A stretch of DNA of 64,000 nt from Agrobacterium tumefaciens (lineage in GTDB: Bacteria > Pseudomonadota > Alphaproteobacteria > Rhizobiales > Rhizobiaceae): assembly GCF_005221385.1 (NCBI RefSeq), contig NZ_CP039904.1, forward strand, positions 1,771,501-1,835,500, written 5' to 3'. Below, in pieces: positions 40,238 to 49,857 of the stretch. The position numbers and the translations under genes are program-made. Below the pieces are notes generated by a model. The model did no database searches and had not been told where the DNA came from. It saw only the letters and a list, made by a program, of their open reading frames with translations. How positions within the stretch are numbered: the stretch's first letter is position 1; each line of letters starts with the position of its first letter.

Positions 40238-40465
40238 ATGAAGACCAGCCTTGAACATTTGCCGGCCTTGAGCTTTTGCCGGAACGTAAGCAACGCGAGT
40301 TTGTCCGCATCGCCGGAATTATTCAGAAAAAATTCGCTGATCTGGTGGCGCGCTCGGCGTCTGACGCCAGGCCGATGGGCGGATTTTCAAAATCATTCTG
40401 TTCGGTCTTGGGCGAAAATTTCATCTGCGCAGGTGACGGCGGCATCATGAACCATAGGGTTTGAA
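40238..40465 (+). pseudogene. Remnant of a minimal nucleotidyltransferase (MNT/HEPN-type)
   Basis: The ATG at 40238 opens MKTSLEHLPA. A second frame then gives PERKQREFVRIAGIIQKKFADLV, and a third gives KIILFG at about 40387-40405, the start of the GSWARG active-site strand of minimal nucleotidyltransferases. At least two frameshifts break the gene and nothing recognisable follows. MntA-type proteins act as antitoxins of HEPN toxins; no HEPN partner is seen here. Confidence 0.5.
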
Positions 40466-40578
40466 CTCCTCTTACAATCGCTATGCCGATCTCCTCATAG
40501 AAACTGGCCGGTCTTCCAGGAGCGAAGCCGTGGTCAACAACGGCAGTTCCGGTGCGACCGCAATCGAAAGGAACAATC

Positions 40579-40887
40579 GTGGCAAGGAAAACCATCGAAC
40601 AGCGCCTGGCTGAACTGGAGGCGCAGCGGTCTGCGCTGAAGGCCCGGCTTTCCAAAACCGAGCGCAACAACGATATGCGCCGCAAGGTCCTGATCGGGTC
40701 GCTCGTCCTGCAATACGTGGAGACTTCGAATGATCAGGAGTTCAGCAAACAACTCGGTGACTGGCTGCGCCGCGAACTGCCAGGGTTTCTGACACGCGAC
40801 AATGACAAGGCGCTCTTTGCCGATCTGATCGGACCAGTGCTACCGGGGAACGGAGAGGGTGGCGACAGTGCGGAAGGGCTTCCATGA
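40579..40887 (+). CDS. Small conjugal transfer protein, TraD/MobC-like
   Basis: The 102-residue basic, helical protein starts VARKTIEQRLAELEAQRSALKARLSKTERNNDMRRKVLIG, a coiled-coil-like N-terminus typical of accessory proteins encoded beside TraA relaxases, followed by LRRELPGFLTRDNDKALFADL. The start is GTG at 40579 with AAAGGAAC upstream. Its stop overlaps the traG start as ATGA. A role in relaxosome assembly at the nearby oriT is expected from its position. Confidence 0.7.
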   Translation: MARKTIEQRLAELEAQRSALKARLSKTERNNDMRRKVLIGSLVLQYVETSNDQEFSKQLGDWLRRELPGFLTRDNDKALFADLIGPVLPGNGEGGDSAEGLP

Positions 40888-42027
40888 ACCGGTTACGGCT
40901 TGCCCGGGCCGCATTCAAGAACATGATGCGCGCCGCCGCGCGGGATCCGCTCTGGGCATTTCTGGCTTTGATCACCATGCCCTTCCGGATCTGGAAACGG
41001 CTTCTTGGATTTATGTTCATCCTGTTCAACGTCACCTTTGTGATCGGCATGGGGGGCGGTCATTTCCTCGAGCAAACGGGTTTCGAGCGGGGCTCGCTTG
41101 TCCACATCATCCCGGGTCTCTTAACCCTGCTGGCGCTTGCCGTTATCACCTTCTGGTTCATTACCAATTCACTGATTTTGCATTTCGGGGAGAATGACGA
41201 TGAGACCCATGGCTCAGCCCGCTTTGCGACAGACAAGGAGATAGCCGCTCTCACCTCATGCGGCTCCGGCTTCCTGATCAGTCGTCATACAAAAACGGGC
41301 AAGCTCCTGCGCTATGATGGCCCGGCCCATCTCCTCACCATGGCGCCGACCCGTACCGGCAAGGGCGTGGGCACGATCATCCCGAACCTGCTGACCGCCA
41401 ATCGTTCGGTGATCTGCGTCGATCCAAAAGGCGAGAATGCAAGGATCACCGGCCGTGCGCGCCAGAAATTCGGACCGGTTCATGTGCTCGATCCTTTTGC
41501 TGTTACCGGGAGACCTTCTGCAGCCTTCAATCCCCTTGCCATGTTTGATCCCAAAGCCGGTGACACCCGTTCTTTATCTGCTCGATGAGTTCGCATCCCT
41601 TGGGCATCTGGCACCGGTCGAACGCGCGATGGGTCTAATGGCGGGTTACGGTGTCCAGCTTTGGCCCATCCTTCAGGACATCCATCAGTTGCGTGCCACA
41701 TACGGTCACCGCGCCGGAACTTTCCTGTCAAACGCCGGCGTGCTGCAGGTCTTTGGCGTCAACGATCATGACAGCGCCCGTCTCATCTCTGATTTCGGAC
41801 AGGAAACGGTCGTGTTCCAGACGATGGCGAGAGCGCTCGATTCCGATAAGACAGGCATATCCTACAGCCAGCAGCATACCGGCCGGCCGTTACTCACCCC
41901 GGACGAGGTGCGCAATCTTCCAGCCAACGGACAATTGCTGTTCCTGGCCGGGCAACGACCTGTTTTTGCGCAAAAACTTGCCTACTTCGCCGATCCGGAG
42001 TTCAGGGAGATGTTCGATCCAGTCTAA
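40884..42027 (+). pseudogene. traG: Broken traG coupling protein gene with internal deletion
   Basis: Frame 1 (40884-41588) gives a TraG/VirD4 N-terminus with two membrane segments, DETHGSARFATDKEI, Walker A APTRTGKGVGTIIPNLL and VDPKGENARIT, ending after FNPLAMFDPKAGDTR. The next recognisable part, VLYLLDEFASLGHLAPVERAMGLMAGYGVQLWPILQDIHQLR to the end (to 42027), is in another frame. Compared with TraG of about 640 residues, roughly 250 are missing at about 41,560 and a frameshift is left. It cannot act as a coupling protein. Confidence 0.88.
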
Positions 42028-42265
42028 GGCACGACGAAAAAGCCGTCCGGCATCTGCATCGGACCTTGTATGCGCTGCCTCGGACTCTCTCGGCGCAATA
42101 GGAAGCGGATAGATTAGCCATCGTCAAAATTGTAGTCCTGGGGTGACGGCGACATCGTGTTCAAGGGATCGTTTTCGATCACGAGGTCTAGCAACGGCGC
42201 AATGACCTTGACAGGGCACCATAGGAGACTAGAGGGGGGGGCATGATCATCTTGGGAGTATTGAA

Positions 42266-43216
42266 ATGAAAACACTGGCAGCCGTTTCGGCTTTTGTGGG
42301 CAAGACCTTTGCGGCCTGGGTCATCCTGTTTGCAGTGCTCGGCTTCTTTTTTCCGAATACGTTCAAGCAGATCGCGCCGTGGATCGTCACGCTTCTCTCA
42401 ATCATCATGTTCGGCATGGGTCTCACACTTTCGGTCAATGACTTCAGGGAGGTAGTGAAAAGGCCGTTCGATGTGACCATCGGCGTGCTCGGTCAGTTTC
42501 TCATCATGCCGCTTCTGGCGGTGCTGCTCACCCGCATCATTCCCATGCCGCCGGAAGTCGCGGCGGGCGTCATTCTGGTCGGTTGCTGCCCGGGCGGCAC
42601 GTCTTCCAATGTCATGACTTATCTCTCTAAGGGCGATGTCGCGCTGTCGGTCGCCTGCACCTCGGTCACCACGCTTGCCGCGCCGCTGGTGACGCCATTC
42701 CTCGTCTGGCTGTTCGCAAGCCAGTTCCTGCCGGTTGACGGCTGGGCCATGTTCCTCAGCATCGTCAAAGTCGTTCTGGTTCCGCTGGCTCTCGGCGCCG
42801 CCCTGCAAAAGCTGCTGCCCGGCCTCGTCAAGACCGCCGTACCGGCGTTGCCGCTCGTTAGCGTCATTGGCATTGTCCTCATCGTCTCGGCGGTGGTCGG
42901 AGGATCCAAGGCGTCCATCGCCCAGTCTGGATTGATGATTTTTGCCGTCGTGGTTCTGCACAATGGCCTCGGCTATCTGCTCGGTTACCTCGCGGCAAAG
43001 GCAACGGGCCTGTCGCTTGCCAAGCGCAAGGCCATTGCGATTGAGGTCGGCATGCAGAATTCCGGGCTTGGTGCGGCACTTGCCACGGCCTATTTCTCGC
43101 CTCTCGCTGCCGTTCCGAGTGCCATTTTCAGCGTCTGGCACAATATTTCCGGTGCAATCCTGGCGAACTGGTTTTCGGGCCGGGTGGACGCAGGCTCCGC
43201 CAACAAAACCGCCTGA
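42266..43216 (+). CDS. Bile acid:sodium symporter (BASS) family transporter
   Basis: The 316-residue inner-membrane protein has about ten hydrophobic segments and the BASS signatures FGMGLTLSVNDFREVVKRP, VILVGCCPGGTSSNVMTYLSKGDVALSVACTSVTTLAAP and KAIAIEVGMQNSGLGAALATAYF. Members import bile acids, pantoate, pyruvate or other organic anions with sodium. The substrate cannot be told. It is the first gene after the decayed conjugative element and is closed by the hairpin at 43229-43259. Confidence 0.88.
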   Translation: MKTLAAVSAFVGKTFAAWVILFAVLGFFFPNTFKQIAPWIVTLLSIIMFGMGLTLSVNDFREVVKRPFDVTIGVLGQFLIMPLLAVLLTRIIPMPPEVAAGVILVGCCPGGTSSNVMTYLSKGDVALSVACTSVTTLAAPLVTPFLVWLFASQFLPVDGWAMFLSIVKVVLVPLALGAALQKLLPGLVKTAVPALPLVSVIGIVLIVSAVVGGSKASIAQSGLMIFAVVVLHNGLGYLLGYLAAKATGLSLAKRKAIAIEVGMQNSGLGAALATAYFSPLAAVPSAIFSVWHNISGAILANWFSGRVDAGSANKTA

Positions 43217-43228
43217 AGCTCCGCATTT

Positions 43229-43259
43229 GTCAGGCCGCCCGTCGTTGAGGCGGCCTGAC
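43229..43259. terminator. Bidirectional terminator
   Basis: GTCAGGCCGCC and GGCGGCCTGAC form a perfect 11-bp stem with a nine-base loop between the convergent symporter and aldo/keto reductase genes. Confidence 0.8.
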
Positions 43260-43265
43260 CCTGCC

Positions 43266-44321
43266 TTAGAACGGCATAGTCTGACGTGCTAGGGCAGGTG
43301 GATTAAGCCGGGCAAAGCCCTCCTGGCGCTGATACGGGAAATGCGGGTAGGGCGCTGTCGTCTCGCTGGCTTTATCCAGTGTCGCGAGCTGTGCGGATGT
43401 CAGTTCCCATCCCACGGCATCGAGATTGTGCCGAAGCTGTTCCTCGTTGCGCGCGCCGATGATGACCGTGGAAACAGTCGGGCGTCTGAGCAACCAGTTC
43501 AGGGCGACCTGCGGTACGGTCCGGCCTGTCTCCGTCGCAACGGCGTCGAGCGCATCGATCACGCGGTAGAGATGTTCATCATCCACCGGCGGGCCGAAAC
43601 CGGCGGTTTCATGCAGGCGGCTACCCTCAGGCAGCGGCGTGCCGCGGCGGATTTTTCCGGTCAGCCGTCCCCAGCCAAGCGGGCTCCAGACCATTGCGCC
43701 AAGACCCTGATCCGCGCCGAGCGGCATCAGATCCCACTCGTAATCTCGGCCGATCAGGGAGTAGTAGACCTGGTTGACCACATAACGCGGCCAGCCATAT
43801 CGATCCGCGACCGCCAGCGATTTCATGATCTGCCAACCTGAAAAATTCGAGACACCAATATATCGCACCTTGCCCGACCGGACGAGCGTATCGAACGTCG
43901 AGAGCACTTCCTCAACCGGCGTGAAGGCGTCGTAGGCGTGGAGCTGAAGAATATCGATATAATCGGTCTCAAGGCGGCGTAAAGCGTCATCCACCGCGCG
44001 AAGCAGCCTGAAACGGGAAGATCCGGCTTCGTTTGGGCCATCACCCATCGGCAGGCTGGTCTTGGTCGAGATGAGAACGCTGTCGCGCCTCCCCTTGACA
44101 GCTTCGCCGAGCACTTCCTCCGATGCGCCATTGGAATAGACATCGGCGGTATCGAAGAGGTTGACGCCTGCTTCCAGACAAATATCGATCAGGCGTCGGG
44201 CTTCTGCCGCATCTGAATTGCCCCAGTTGCTGAAGAGCGGGCCGGAGCCGCCGAAGGTTCCGGTGCCGAAACTCAAGACCGGCACCCTCAGACCGGATTT
44301 GCCAAGCTGGCGATATTCCAT
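43266..44321 (-). CDS. Aldo/keto reductase
   Basis: The 351-residue NADPH-dependent reductase has the AKR markers FDTADVYSNGASEEVLGEAVKG (catalytic Asp and Tyr), the catalytic Lys in VLISTKTSLP, YIDILQLHAYD (His), YIGVSNFSGWQ and VIIGARNEEQLRHNL at the cofactor-binding end. The start MEYRQLGKSGLRVPVLSFGTGTFGG is clear. It is divergent from a LysR gene, which likely controls it. The substrate is unknown. Confidence 0.92.
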   Translation of the reverse strand: MEYRQLGKSGLRVPVLSFGTGTFGGSGPLFSNWGNSDAAEARRLIDICLEAGVNLFDTADVYSNGASEEVLGEAVKGRRDSVLISTKTSLPMGDGPNEAGSSRFRLLRAVDDALRRLETDYIDILQLHAYDAFTPVEEVLSTFDTLVRSGKVRYIGVSNFSGWQIMKSLAVADRYGWPRYVVNQVYYSLIGRDYEWDLMPLGADQGLGAMVWSPLGWGRLTGKIRRGTPLPEGSRLHETAGFGPPVDDEHLYRVIDALDAVATETGRTVPQVALNWLLRRPTVSTVIIGARNEEQLRHNLDAVGWELTSAQLATLDKASETTAPYPHFPYQRQEGFARLNPPALARQTMPF

Positions 44322-44505
44322 GAGACTTTCCTTTGTTGTTTCGAAATGATCGTGGGCGGCGCGTCGCGGCGTGGCCTTCTGCCCGTCCATTAGTGATCCG
44401 ACGGGTGAAGACTGCGCTGTGTTGCAATCGCTTTCTTAAGATAGACGCCTGCTCTTCAATGAAATAGAATGCCGAAAATATTATCACTTGTGAGATGAAG
44501 TCATC

Positions 44506-45411
44506 ATGGCGCGATTGGAGATCAACCGGGCAGGGGAGATGGAGATCTTCGTACGGGTCGTTGAGCTTGGTGGTTTTTCTCGCGCGGCGGCTGCGGCTAA
44601 CATGACGCCTTCCGCCGTGAGCAAGCTGATCGCGCGCTTGGAAAGCCGCCTTGGTGCACGCCTGCTCAACCGTTCCACCCGTCAGCTTCAGATCACCCCC
44701 GAGGGCTGCGCCTTCTATGAACGGGCCACCCGTATCCTCGCCGATCTCGAAGAGGCCGAACGCGCCGCCGGGGAAGGTGAACGGCCTCTCGGCCGCGTGC
44801 GGATCAACACCAGCGCATCCTATGCAGCGCATATTCTTGCACCGATCCTGCCACGGTTTCTGGCGTTCCATCCAGGCATTACGCTCGATATCGTACAGAC
44901 GGATCTGGTGGTTGACCTGCTTGCGGAACGCACGGATGTGGCCGTGCGCGCGGGACCACTGAAAAGCTCAACGCTTGTCGCCCGCAAGCTCGGTGAGACG
45001 AGAATGATCATCGCGGCCTCTCCTGATTATCTGGAACGTTATGGCACGCCGCAGACAATAACCGATCTGGAAGACCACAATCGGCTCGGGTTCGGTTACG
45101 CGCGGTCAGTGGACGGGTGGCCGTTGCGGGACGCCGGAAAGACCGTCGTTATTCCGGCCACGGGACGCGTGCAGGTCAGCGATGGCGAAGGTCTTCGCCG
45201 TCTTGCTCTTGCCGGTGTCGGGCTGGTTCGTCTTGCCGCTTTCACCGTGAGAGACGATATCGCCGCCGGCCGGCTGGTCCCCGTGCTCGATCATCGCGAT
45301 ACGGGTGAGACGGAGATGTTTCATGCCGTCTATGTCGGCCAACGGGGACCGCTTCCGGCACGTATTAGGGCCCTGCTCGATTTTCTGGGTGAATACGGGC
45401 GGGTGAAATAA
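44506..45411 (+). CDS. LysR-family transcriptional regulator
   Basis: The 301-residue protein has the LysR winged HTH GEMEIFVRVVELGGFSRAAAAANMTPSAVSKLIARLESRLGARLLNR and an effector domain. It belongs to the CrgA/DsdC-like subgroup with short TSASYAAHILAPILPRFLAFHPGI. It is divergent from the aldo/keto reductase with a 184-bp gap, a typical LysR-target layout. Confidence 0.92.
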   Translation: MARLEINRAGEMEIFVRVVELGGFSRAAAAANMTPSAVSKLIARLESRLGARLLNRSTRQLQITPEGCAFYERATRILADLEEAERAAGEGERPLGRVRINTSASYAAHILAPILPRFLAFHPGITLDIVQTDLVVDLLAERTDVAVRAGPLKSSTLVARKLGETRMIIAASPDYLERYGTPQTITDLEDHNRLGFGYARSVDGWPLRDAGKTVVIPATGRVQVSDGEGLRRLALAGVGLVRLAAFTVRDDIAAGRLVPVLDHRDTGETEMFHAVYVGQRGPLPARIRALLDFLGEYGRVK

Positions 45412-45505
45412 AACGATGCAAATAGATAACGGTTGGAAACGGCGCCCGTTGGCTTCTCATGGCTGCGGATCGGGCGCGTGTGATTGTATCCGTTAGGCTG
45501 GCGGC

Positions 45506-46291
45506 TTAATCTTTCGGACCTGACAATGTGAAAGCGCCGACCGATTCCAGCATAATGCCGGTCTCGCCAGAAAGTGCACCCGGCAACGCACCGCAGAGGC
45601 TGCCCGTCGTCACCACTTGGCCTGCTCTCAGCATATGTCCTGTGTTGAGTGCGGCGTTGGCGAAGGCGAGAAGCGGCGCCAACGGATCAATATTCGGGTG
45701 TTTTACCTTGGCATTGAAGAGCTGCACTGGACCATCGGTGACGATGAGCAGCGGCAGGTCATCGCTATTAGCCGCAAAAACATCCACGATGCGCTTGTCC
45801 ACTTCCGGCCCGAGGGCGAAACCGTGGTTGGCGAGGCGATCTGCGAGAAAGAGCGGAAACGGAACCTGATTTTTCTCTTCCAGCCTGTATCGGAGAAGCT
45901 CGACACCGAGATGCACTTTGTCGATATACTGCATCATATCCGCCCTGGTGAGCTGCCTTTCAGCGGCGGCGGGAATATCGGCAGCGAGCGTAAAGCATAT
46001 CTCGACTTCAATCCCTTCTATACCAGCCAGCGGGAAGGAAGCGACATTGGCATCGTTCACCCGGCAGCAATCAAACATGGGCGCCCCAACAGCCTCACCA
46101 TCCGGCCGGATCGCCAGTTTCCAGCCGGCAGCCGGCGTTGCCCAGTTTCCAGCAAAAGCCCGCTGAACCGCCATAGCCTCTGAAAGGCTGCCGGGAACGA
46201 GATCCTCCGCTTCAAGCTCTGCCAGAGGAATTCTCGCGCCTTGATGAACTGCTTCCGCGAAGCGCCCTGCTAGTTTTTCCATTGACGTCAT
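45506..46291 (-). CDS. 2-keto-4-pentenoate hydratase/fumarylacetoacetate hydrolase family
   Basis: The 261-residue protein has the MhpD/FAH fold: WKLAIRPDGEAVGAPMF, then GIEVEICFTLAADIP with the acidic metal ligands, KVHLGVELLRYRL, ADRLANHGFALG and VTTGSLCGALPGALSGETG near the C-terminus. The start MTSMEKLAG was chosen; a longer frame of 68 codons upstream has no family similarity. Members hydrate 2-hydroxypenta-2,4-dienoates or decarboxylate oxalocrotonate. It is divergent from the AGE isomerase gene and has no meta-cleavage partners here. Confidence 0.82.
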   Translation of the reverse strand: MTSMEKLAGRFAEAVHQGARIPLAELEAEDLVPGSLSEAMAVQRAFAGNWATPAAGWKLAIRPDGEAVGAPMFDCCRVNDANVASFPLAGIEGIEVEICFTLAADIPAAAERQLTRADMMQYIDKVHLGVELLRYRLEEKNQVPFPLFLADRLANHGFALGPEVDKRIVDVFAANSDDLPLLIVTDGPVQLFNAKVKHPNIDPLAPLLAFANAALNTGHMLRAGQVVTTGSLCGALPGALSGETGIMLESVGAFTLSGPKD

Positions 46292-46483
46292 TGTCTGATA
46301 TGTCCCCTCGGTCTGCGTCGCTAATGGTGGCACGATCTGTAGCTGTTCGCCAGCAGTTCGCGCAGATGAACGCGCTTGGACTGAGGGATAGTTATGCTGC
46401 TCCAAAACGACGGTTTTAGCCTTTGTTTTCAGTCTTTCTTGTCGTATGGGTGCCACGGATACATCCCAAGAGAGAGTTACCGC

Positions 46484-47668
46484 ATGACCGTGCAATTTCC
46501 GAGTATCGCGCAGACACTTGCCGAGGAGATCGGAACATTACGCAAATGGCTTGACGAGGATGCCCTGCCATTGTGGTGGGAGGCGGGGTCAGCCCGGCCG
46601 GATGGCGGCTTTTACGAGCGGCTCGGTCAGGATGCGAAACCGGTTTTTTCCGATGACCGCCGCGCCCGCGTCCAGCCGCGCCAGGCTTATTGTTATGCCG
46701 CCGCCGGCCAGCATGGCTGGCATGGACCCTGGAAAGACGCAGTGTTGCACGGGCTGTCTTGGTTCGAGAAGGTCTATCGCCTTGAGAACGGCCTTTACGG
46801 CAACCTGGCCGACCAGACTGGAAAACTGATCGACCCCTCCTTCGATCTCTACAACCAGGCTTTTGCGCTTTTCGCCGCAGCACAGACAGCTGCGATCCTT
46901 CCCGAGCGAAAGAATGAGATGCGCAGCCGCGCGCTCGAAATCCTTGCCGTTCTCGAGCGCGACTACAGACACCCCATCGCTGGCTTCGAGGAGGCGAACC
47001 CGCCGCGCACACCGCTTTGCTCCAATCCGCATATGCATCTTTTCGAAGCGATGCTGGCTTGGGAAGAACAGGATCGTGACGGCCCGTGGTCGGCGCTGGC
47101 GGACGAGATTGCTGGCCTCGCACTTTCCCGCTTCATCGATGACGGCAATGGCGGCCTGCGCGAATTCTTCGACCATGACTGGACACCTTACGAGGGGGAG
47201 AAGGGCCGGATCATGGAGCCGGGCCACCAGTTCGAATGGGCCTGGCTTCTGGTGCGCTGGGGCAGCCTGCGTGGAAACGAAGAAGCGATCAGGAAGGCAA
47301 AGCGCCTGTTCGAGATCGGGGAAGACCACGGTATCTGCCCGCGCCGCAAGGTGGCGGTGATGAGCCTTTACGACGATTTTTCGGTGCGTGACGGGCTTGC
47401 GCGACTATGGCCGCAGACGGAATGGCTGAAGGCGGCGGTGCGGCTTGCCAGTGTGACTGATGGTGAGGAGCGGCAGCGTTACCTTGCCTCTGGTCTGAGC
47501 GCCATCGGCGCGCTGCAGCCTTTCCTTGATACGCCGGTCAAGGGCCTGTGGTTCGACAAATGGCCGGCGGACCGGCCCATGCTCGACGAACCGGCGCCGG
47601 CAAGCACGTTTTATCACATCGTCTGCGCCATCTATGAGGCAGAGGCGGTGCTGGCGGTCAGTGGTTGA
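46484..47668 (+). CDS. AGE-family sugar isomerase/epimerase
   Basis: The 394-residue protein folds as an alpha/alpha barrel of the N-acylglucosamine 2-epimerase/mannose isomerase family: PLWWEAGSARPDGGFYERL, VQPRQAYCYAAAGQHGWHGPW, SNPHMHLFEAMLAWEE, GRIMEPGHQFEWAWLLVRWG and DKWPADRPMLDEPAPASTFYHIV. The conserved His and Arg residues of this family are present. The start MTVQFPSI was selected; 30 upstream codons are open but unrelated. It may interconvert mannose and fructose, which would connect with the GDP-mannose genes further on. Confidence 0.85.
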   Translation: MTVQFPSIAQTLAEEIGTLRKWLDEDALPLWWEAGSARPDGGFYERLGQDAKPVFSDDRRARVQPRQAYCYAAAGQHGWHGPWKDAVLHGLSWFEKVYRLENGLYGNLADQTGKLIDPSFDLYNQAFALFAAAQTAAILPERKNEMRSRALEILAVLERDYRHPIAGFEEANPPRTPLCSNPHMHLFEAMLAWEEQDRDGPWSALADEIAGLALSRFIDDGNGGLREFFDHDWTPYEGEKGRIMEPGHQFEWAWLLVRWGSLRGNEEAIRKAKRLFEIGEDHGICPRRKVAVMSLYDDFSVRDGLARLWPQTEWLKAAVRLASVTDGEERQRYLASGLSAIGALQPFLDTPVKGLWFDKWPADRPMLDEPAPASTFYHIVCAIYEAEAVLAVSG

Positions 47669-47699
47669 TCTCAGGACGCCTAGCCGGTGAGACTGCATT

Positions 47700-47724
47700 C
47701 GCCACCCTCCTTTTCAGGGTGGCG
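47700..47724. terminator. Terminator between convergent genes
   Basis: CGCCACCCT and AGGGTGGCG form a perfect nine-bp stem with loop CCTTTTC, between the ends of the AGE isomerase gene and the ABC exporter gene. Confidence 0.75.
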
Positions 47725-47823
47725 AGACAGTTAGTATTAATATGCTGCAAGCAGCCGGTTCGTTATAGCTGACGCACTCGGCGCAGATCAAAGTCGCGCC
47801 TTTCGTCTGTCGAATCCTCTCGA

Positions 47824-49587
47824 CTAAGCTACATCGGCGTCAAATTGGATACTGTGAAGCCGTTTATAAAGGCCATCATTCGCAAGAAGCTCACGTCTGC
47901 TGCCCTGCTCGGCAACCTCACCATTGTCCATAACGACAATTTTGTCGGCGCGATTGATAGTGGAGAGACGGTGAGCAATGACGATTGATGTCTTGTTGAA
48001 CGTCAATCGCTCAAGTGCATCGCGGACGAGAGCTTCGGATTCTGAATCCAATGCACTTGTTGCTTCATCGAGGATCAAAATATCTGCGTCTCTGAGCATG
48101 GCGCGGGCTATCGCAACACGCTGCCGCTGCCCCCCGGACAATCCAGAGCCGTTTTCGCCGAGCCTGCTGTCATAGCCGTCCGGCATGCTCATGATGAAAT
48201 CGTGCGCATTGGCTGCCTTGGCGGCCGCTATTATCTCTTCTTCGGTGGCATTGTCGCGGCCAACGGAAATATTGTGTCTTATAGTTCCCGAAAATAGGAA
48301 TGTTTCCTGCCCGACGTAAGAAACGTGCTCGCGCAAGCTCGAAAAAGAAACGTCGCGCAAATCCATACCGTTGATTTCTACGGAACCGGTTTGCGGATCG
48401 TAAAGGCGCATCATGAGATTGATGATGGTGGATTTGCCGCTGCCGGATGGGCCAACGAGCGCAGTCATCTTGCCACCTTCGAAGAGCAGGCTGACATCCT
48501 TCAGAACAGGCTGGCCTGCAACATATTCAAAGCTCACATTTTTCAGTTCGACGTTGCCCGTCGCTTTGGGCAGAGGCTCGGCGTCTTTTTTCTCTGCAAG
48601 CGTCAGCGGGGCGTCCAGCACCTCAAACATCATCCGCACGCCAATCATACCGCCTTCGATCTGTACCCGCATGCGGGCGAGGCGTTTCGCCGGTTCATAA
48701 GCGAGCAACAGGGCGGTAATAAATGCCATCAAATCGCCCGGCGAGCCGCCTTTTTCAAGAACGGTATAGCCGGACACGGCAATAACTACAGCAATTGCAA
48801 GGCCTGATAAAGTCTCCATGATAGGGCTGGTTGCGGCCTCCAATTTGGCAATGCCATTGGCACGTTGCTCTACGTCGGAAACCGCCTTGTTCATGCGCTG
48901 ACGCATAAGCTTCTCAAGGGAGAATGCCTTGATGACACGTACACCTATGCTGGTTTCCTGTACGACATTGACAATCTCACCGAGCGAAGCAAGCTCCGCC
49001 TCCATGATCTTGCGTACGCGGCGCAAGACAAGCCGAACGCTGAAGATGGCAAGAGGGCCAATAATCATGGAGATCGCACTGAGGAGGAAATTCTGGGCGA
49101 ACATCACGATAATCAGACCGATCAGCGAAAACAGATCACGCACGAAAGAAGTAACTATTGTATCGATAACATTTCGAGCGGATTGCGCATTGTAAGTGAC
49201 GCGAACAAGTAGCTCGGAGGATGGTATATTTTGAAAAAAAGAGACCCCCTGCCTCAAAAGTCGGTCATAGATCTTTCGTTGTTGCTCCGCGACGATACTA
49301 TTCCCAGCTTTGCTGAGATAATAACTCTGCACGAAGGTTGCCAGACCTTTAATGATAAAGATTGCCGCAACCGCAACCGCAATCTCAAGGACAACCTCAA
49401 AGCCTCGTTTCAGATAAACACTGTTGACGATGTCGCGCATGATCCAGGCGCTAAGCGAAGTCATCCCCGCAACCACGATCATCGCGGCTATCGCTGCAGA
49501 GTACCAGCCCACGTGCTTTTTGAAGTTTTCTTTAAAAAGTCGCACCAGCAACTTCTTGTCGTTTTCAGACAAAAAAGATCCGATCAC
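47824..49587 (-). CDS. MsbA-like ABC exporter (fused membrane and ATPase domains)
   Basis: The 587-residue half-transporter has six membrane helices in residues 25-310 and an ATPase domain from about 345: Walker [14 protein letters not shown]-loop YVGQETFLFSG, signature [19 protein letters not shown], Walker B ILILDEATSALD, and switch IVIAHRLSTI. The start is GTG at 49587 with AAGGA seven bases upstream. This type moves lipid-linked glycans or lipid A. At the edge of a polysaccharide gene cluster it may export a glycolipid or polymer precursor. Confidence 0.9.
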   Translation of the reverse strand: MIGSFLSENDKKLLVRLFKENFKKHVGWYSAAIAAMIVVAGMTSLSAWIMRDIVNSVYLKRGFEVVLEIAVAVAAIFIIKGLATFVQSYYLSKAGNSIVAEQQRKIYDRLLRQGVSFFQNIPSSELLVRVTYNAQSARNVIDTIVTSFVRDLFSLIGLIIVMFAQNFLLSAISMIIGPLAIFSVRLVLRRVRKIMEAELASLGEIVNVVQETSIGVRVIKAFSLEKLMRQRMNKAVSDVEQRANGIAKLEAATSPIMETLSGLAIAVVIAVSGYTVLEKGGSPGDLMAFITALLLAYEPAKRLARMRVQIEGGMIGVRMMFEVLDAPLTLAEKKDAEPLPKATGNVELKNVSFEYVAGQPVLKDVSLLFEGGKMTALVGPSGSGKSTIINLMMRLYDPQTGSVEINGMDLRDVSFSSLREHVSYVGQETFLFSGTIRHNISVGRDNATEEEIIAAAKAANAHDFIMSMPDGYDSRLGENGSGLSGGQRQRVAIARAMLRDADILILDEATSALDSESEALVRDALERLTFNKTSIVIAHRLSTINRADKIVVMDNGEVAEQGSRRELLANDGLYKRLHSIQFDADVA

Positions 49588-49857
49588 GGAGATATCCTTA
49601 GTTAGCTGATACCACTACGATTTGAGAAATTGATAGCTGTCCATTTCGATCATTTTTTGACCAGGAAACCAGTGAACTATCTGTTCCGAACAGGTAAGCC
49701 GCATCGTACTTCGTTTTGTAATCCCGTATCAACTGGCTTGATAATTTCTCTCGGCGCTGGAAAAGTCCTCAGACTCGTTGCTCAAGCGAACCAAATAGTG
49801 TGGTGGCTGGCGAGTGTCAACATCCTGCGGCCCCGGTCGCACATTCGCGATGCACCG

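Noticed and set aside
40059..40310. 83-codon minus-strand frame between oriT and the small tra gene
   Set aside because: No family features; it lies opposite the decayed nucleotidyltransferase remnant and seems random.
36042..42265. att-like direct repeats at the ends of the conjugative remnant
   Set aside because: I compared 36,042-36,141 with 42,028-42,265 and found no convincing shared core, nor a tRNA gene or integrase.
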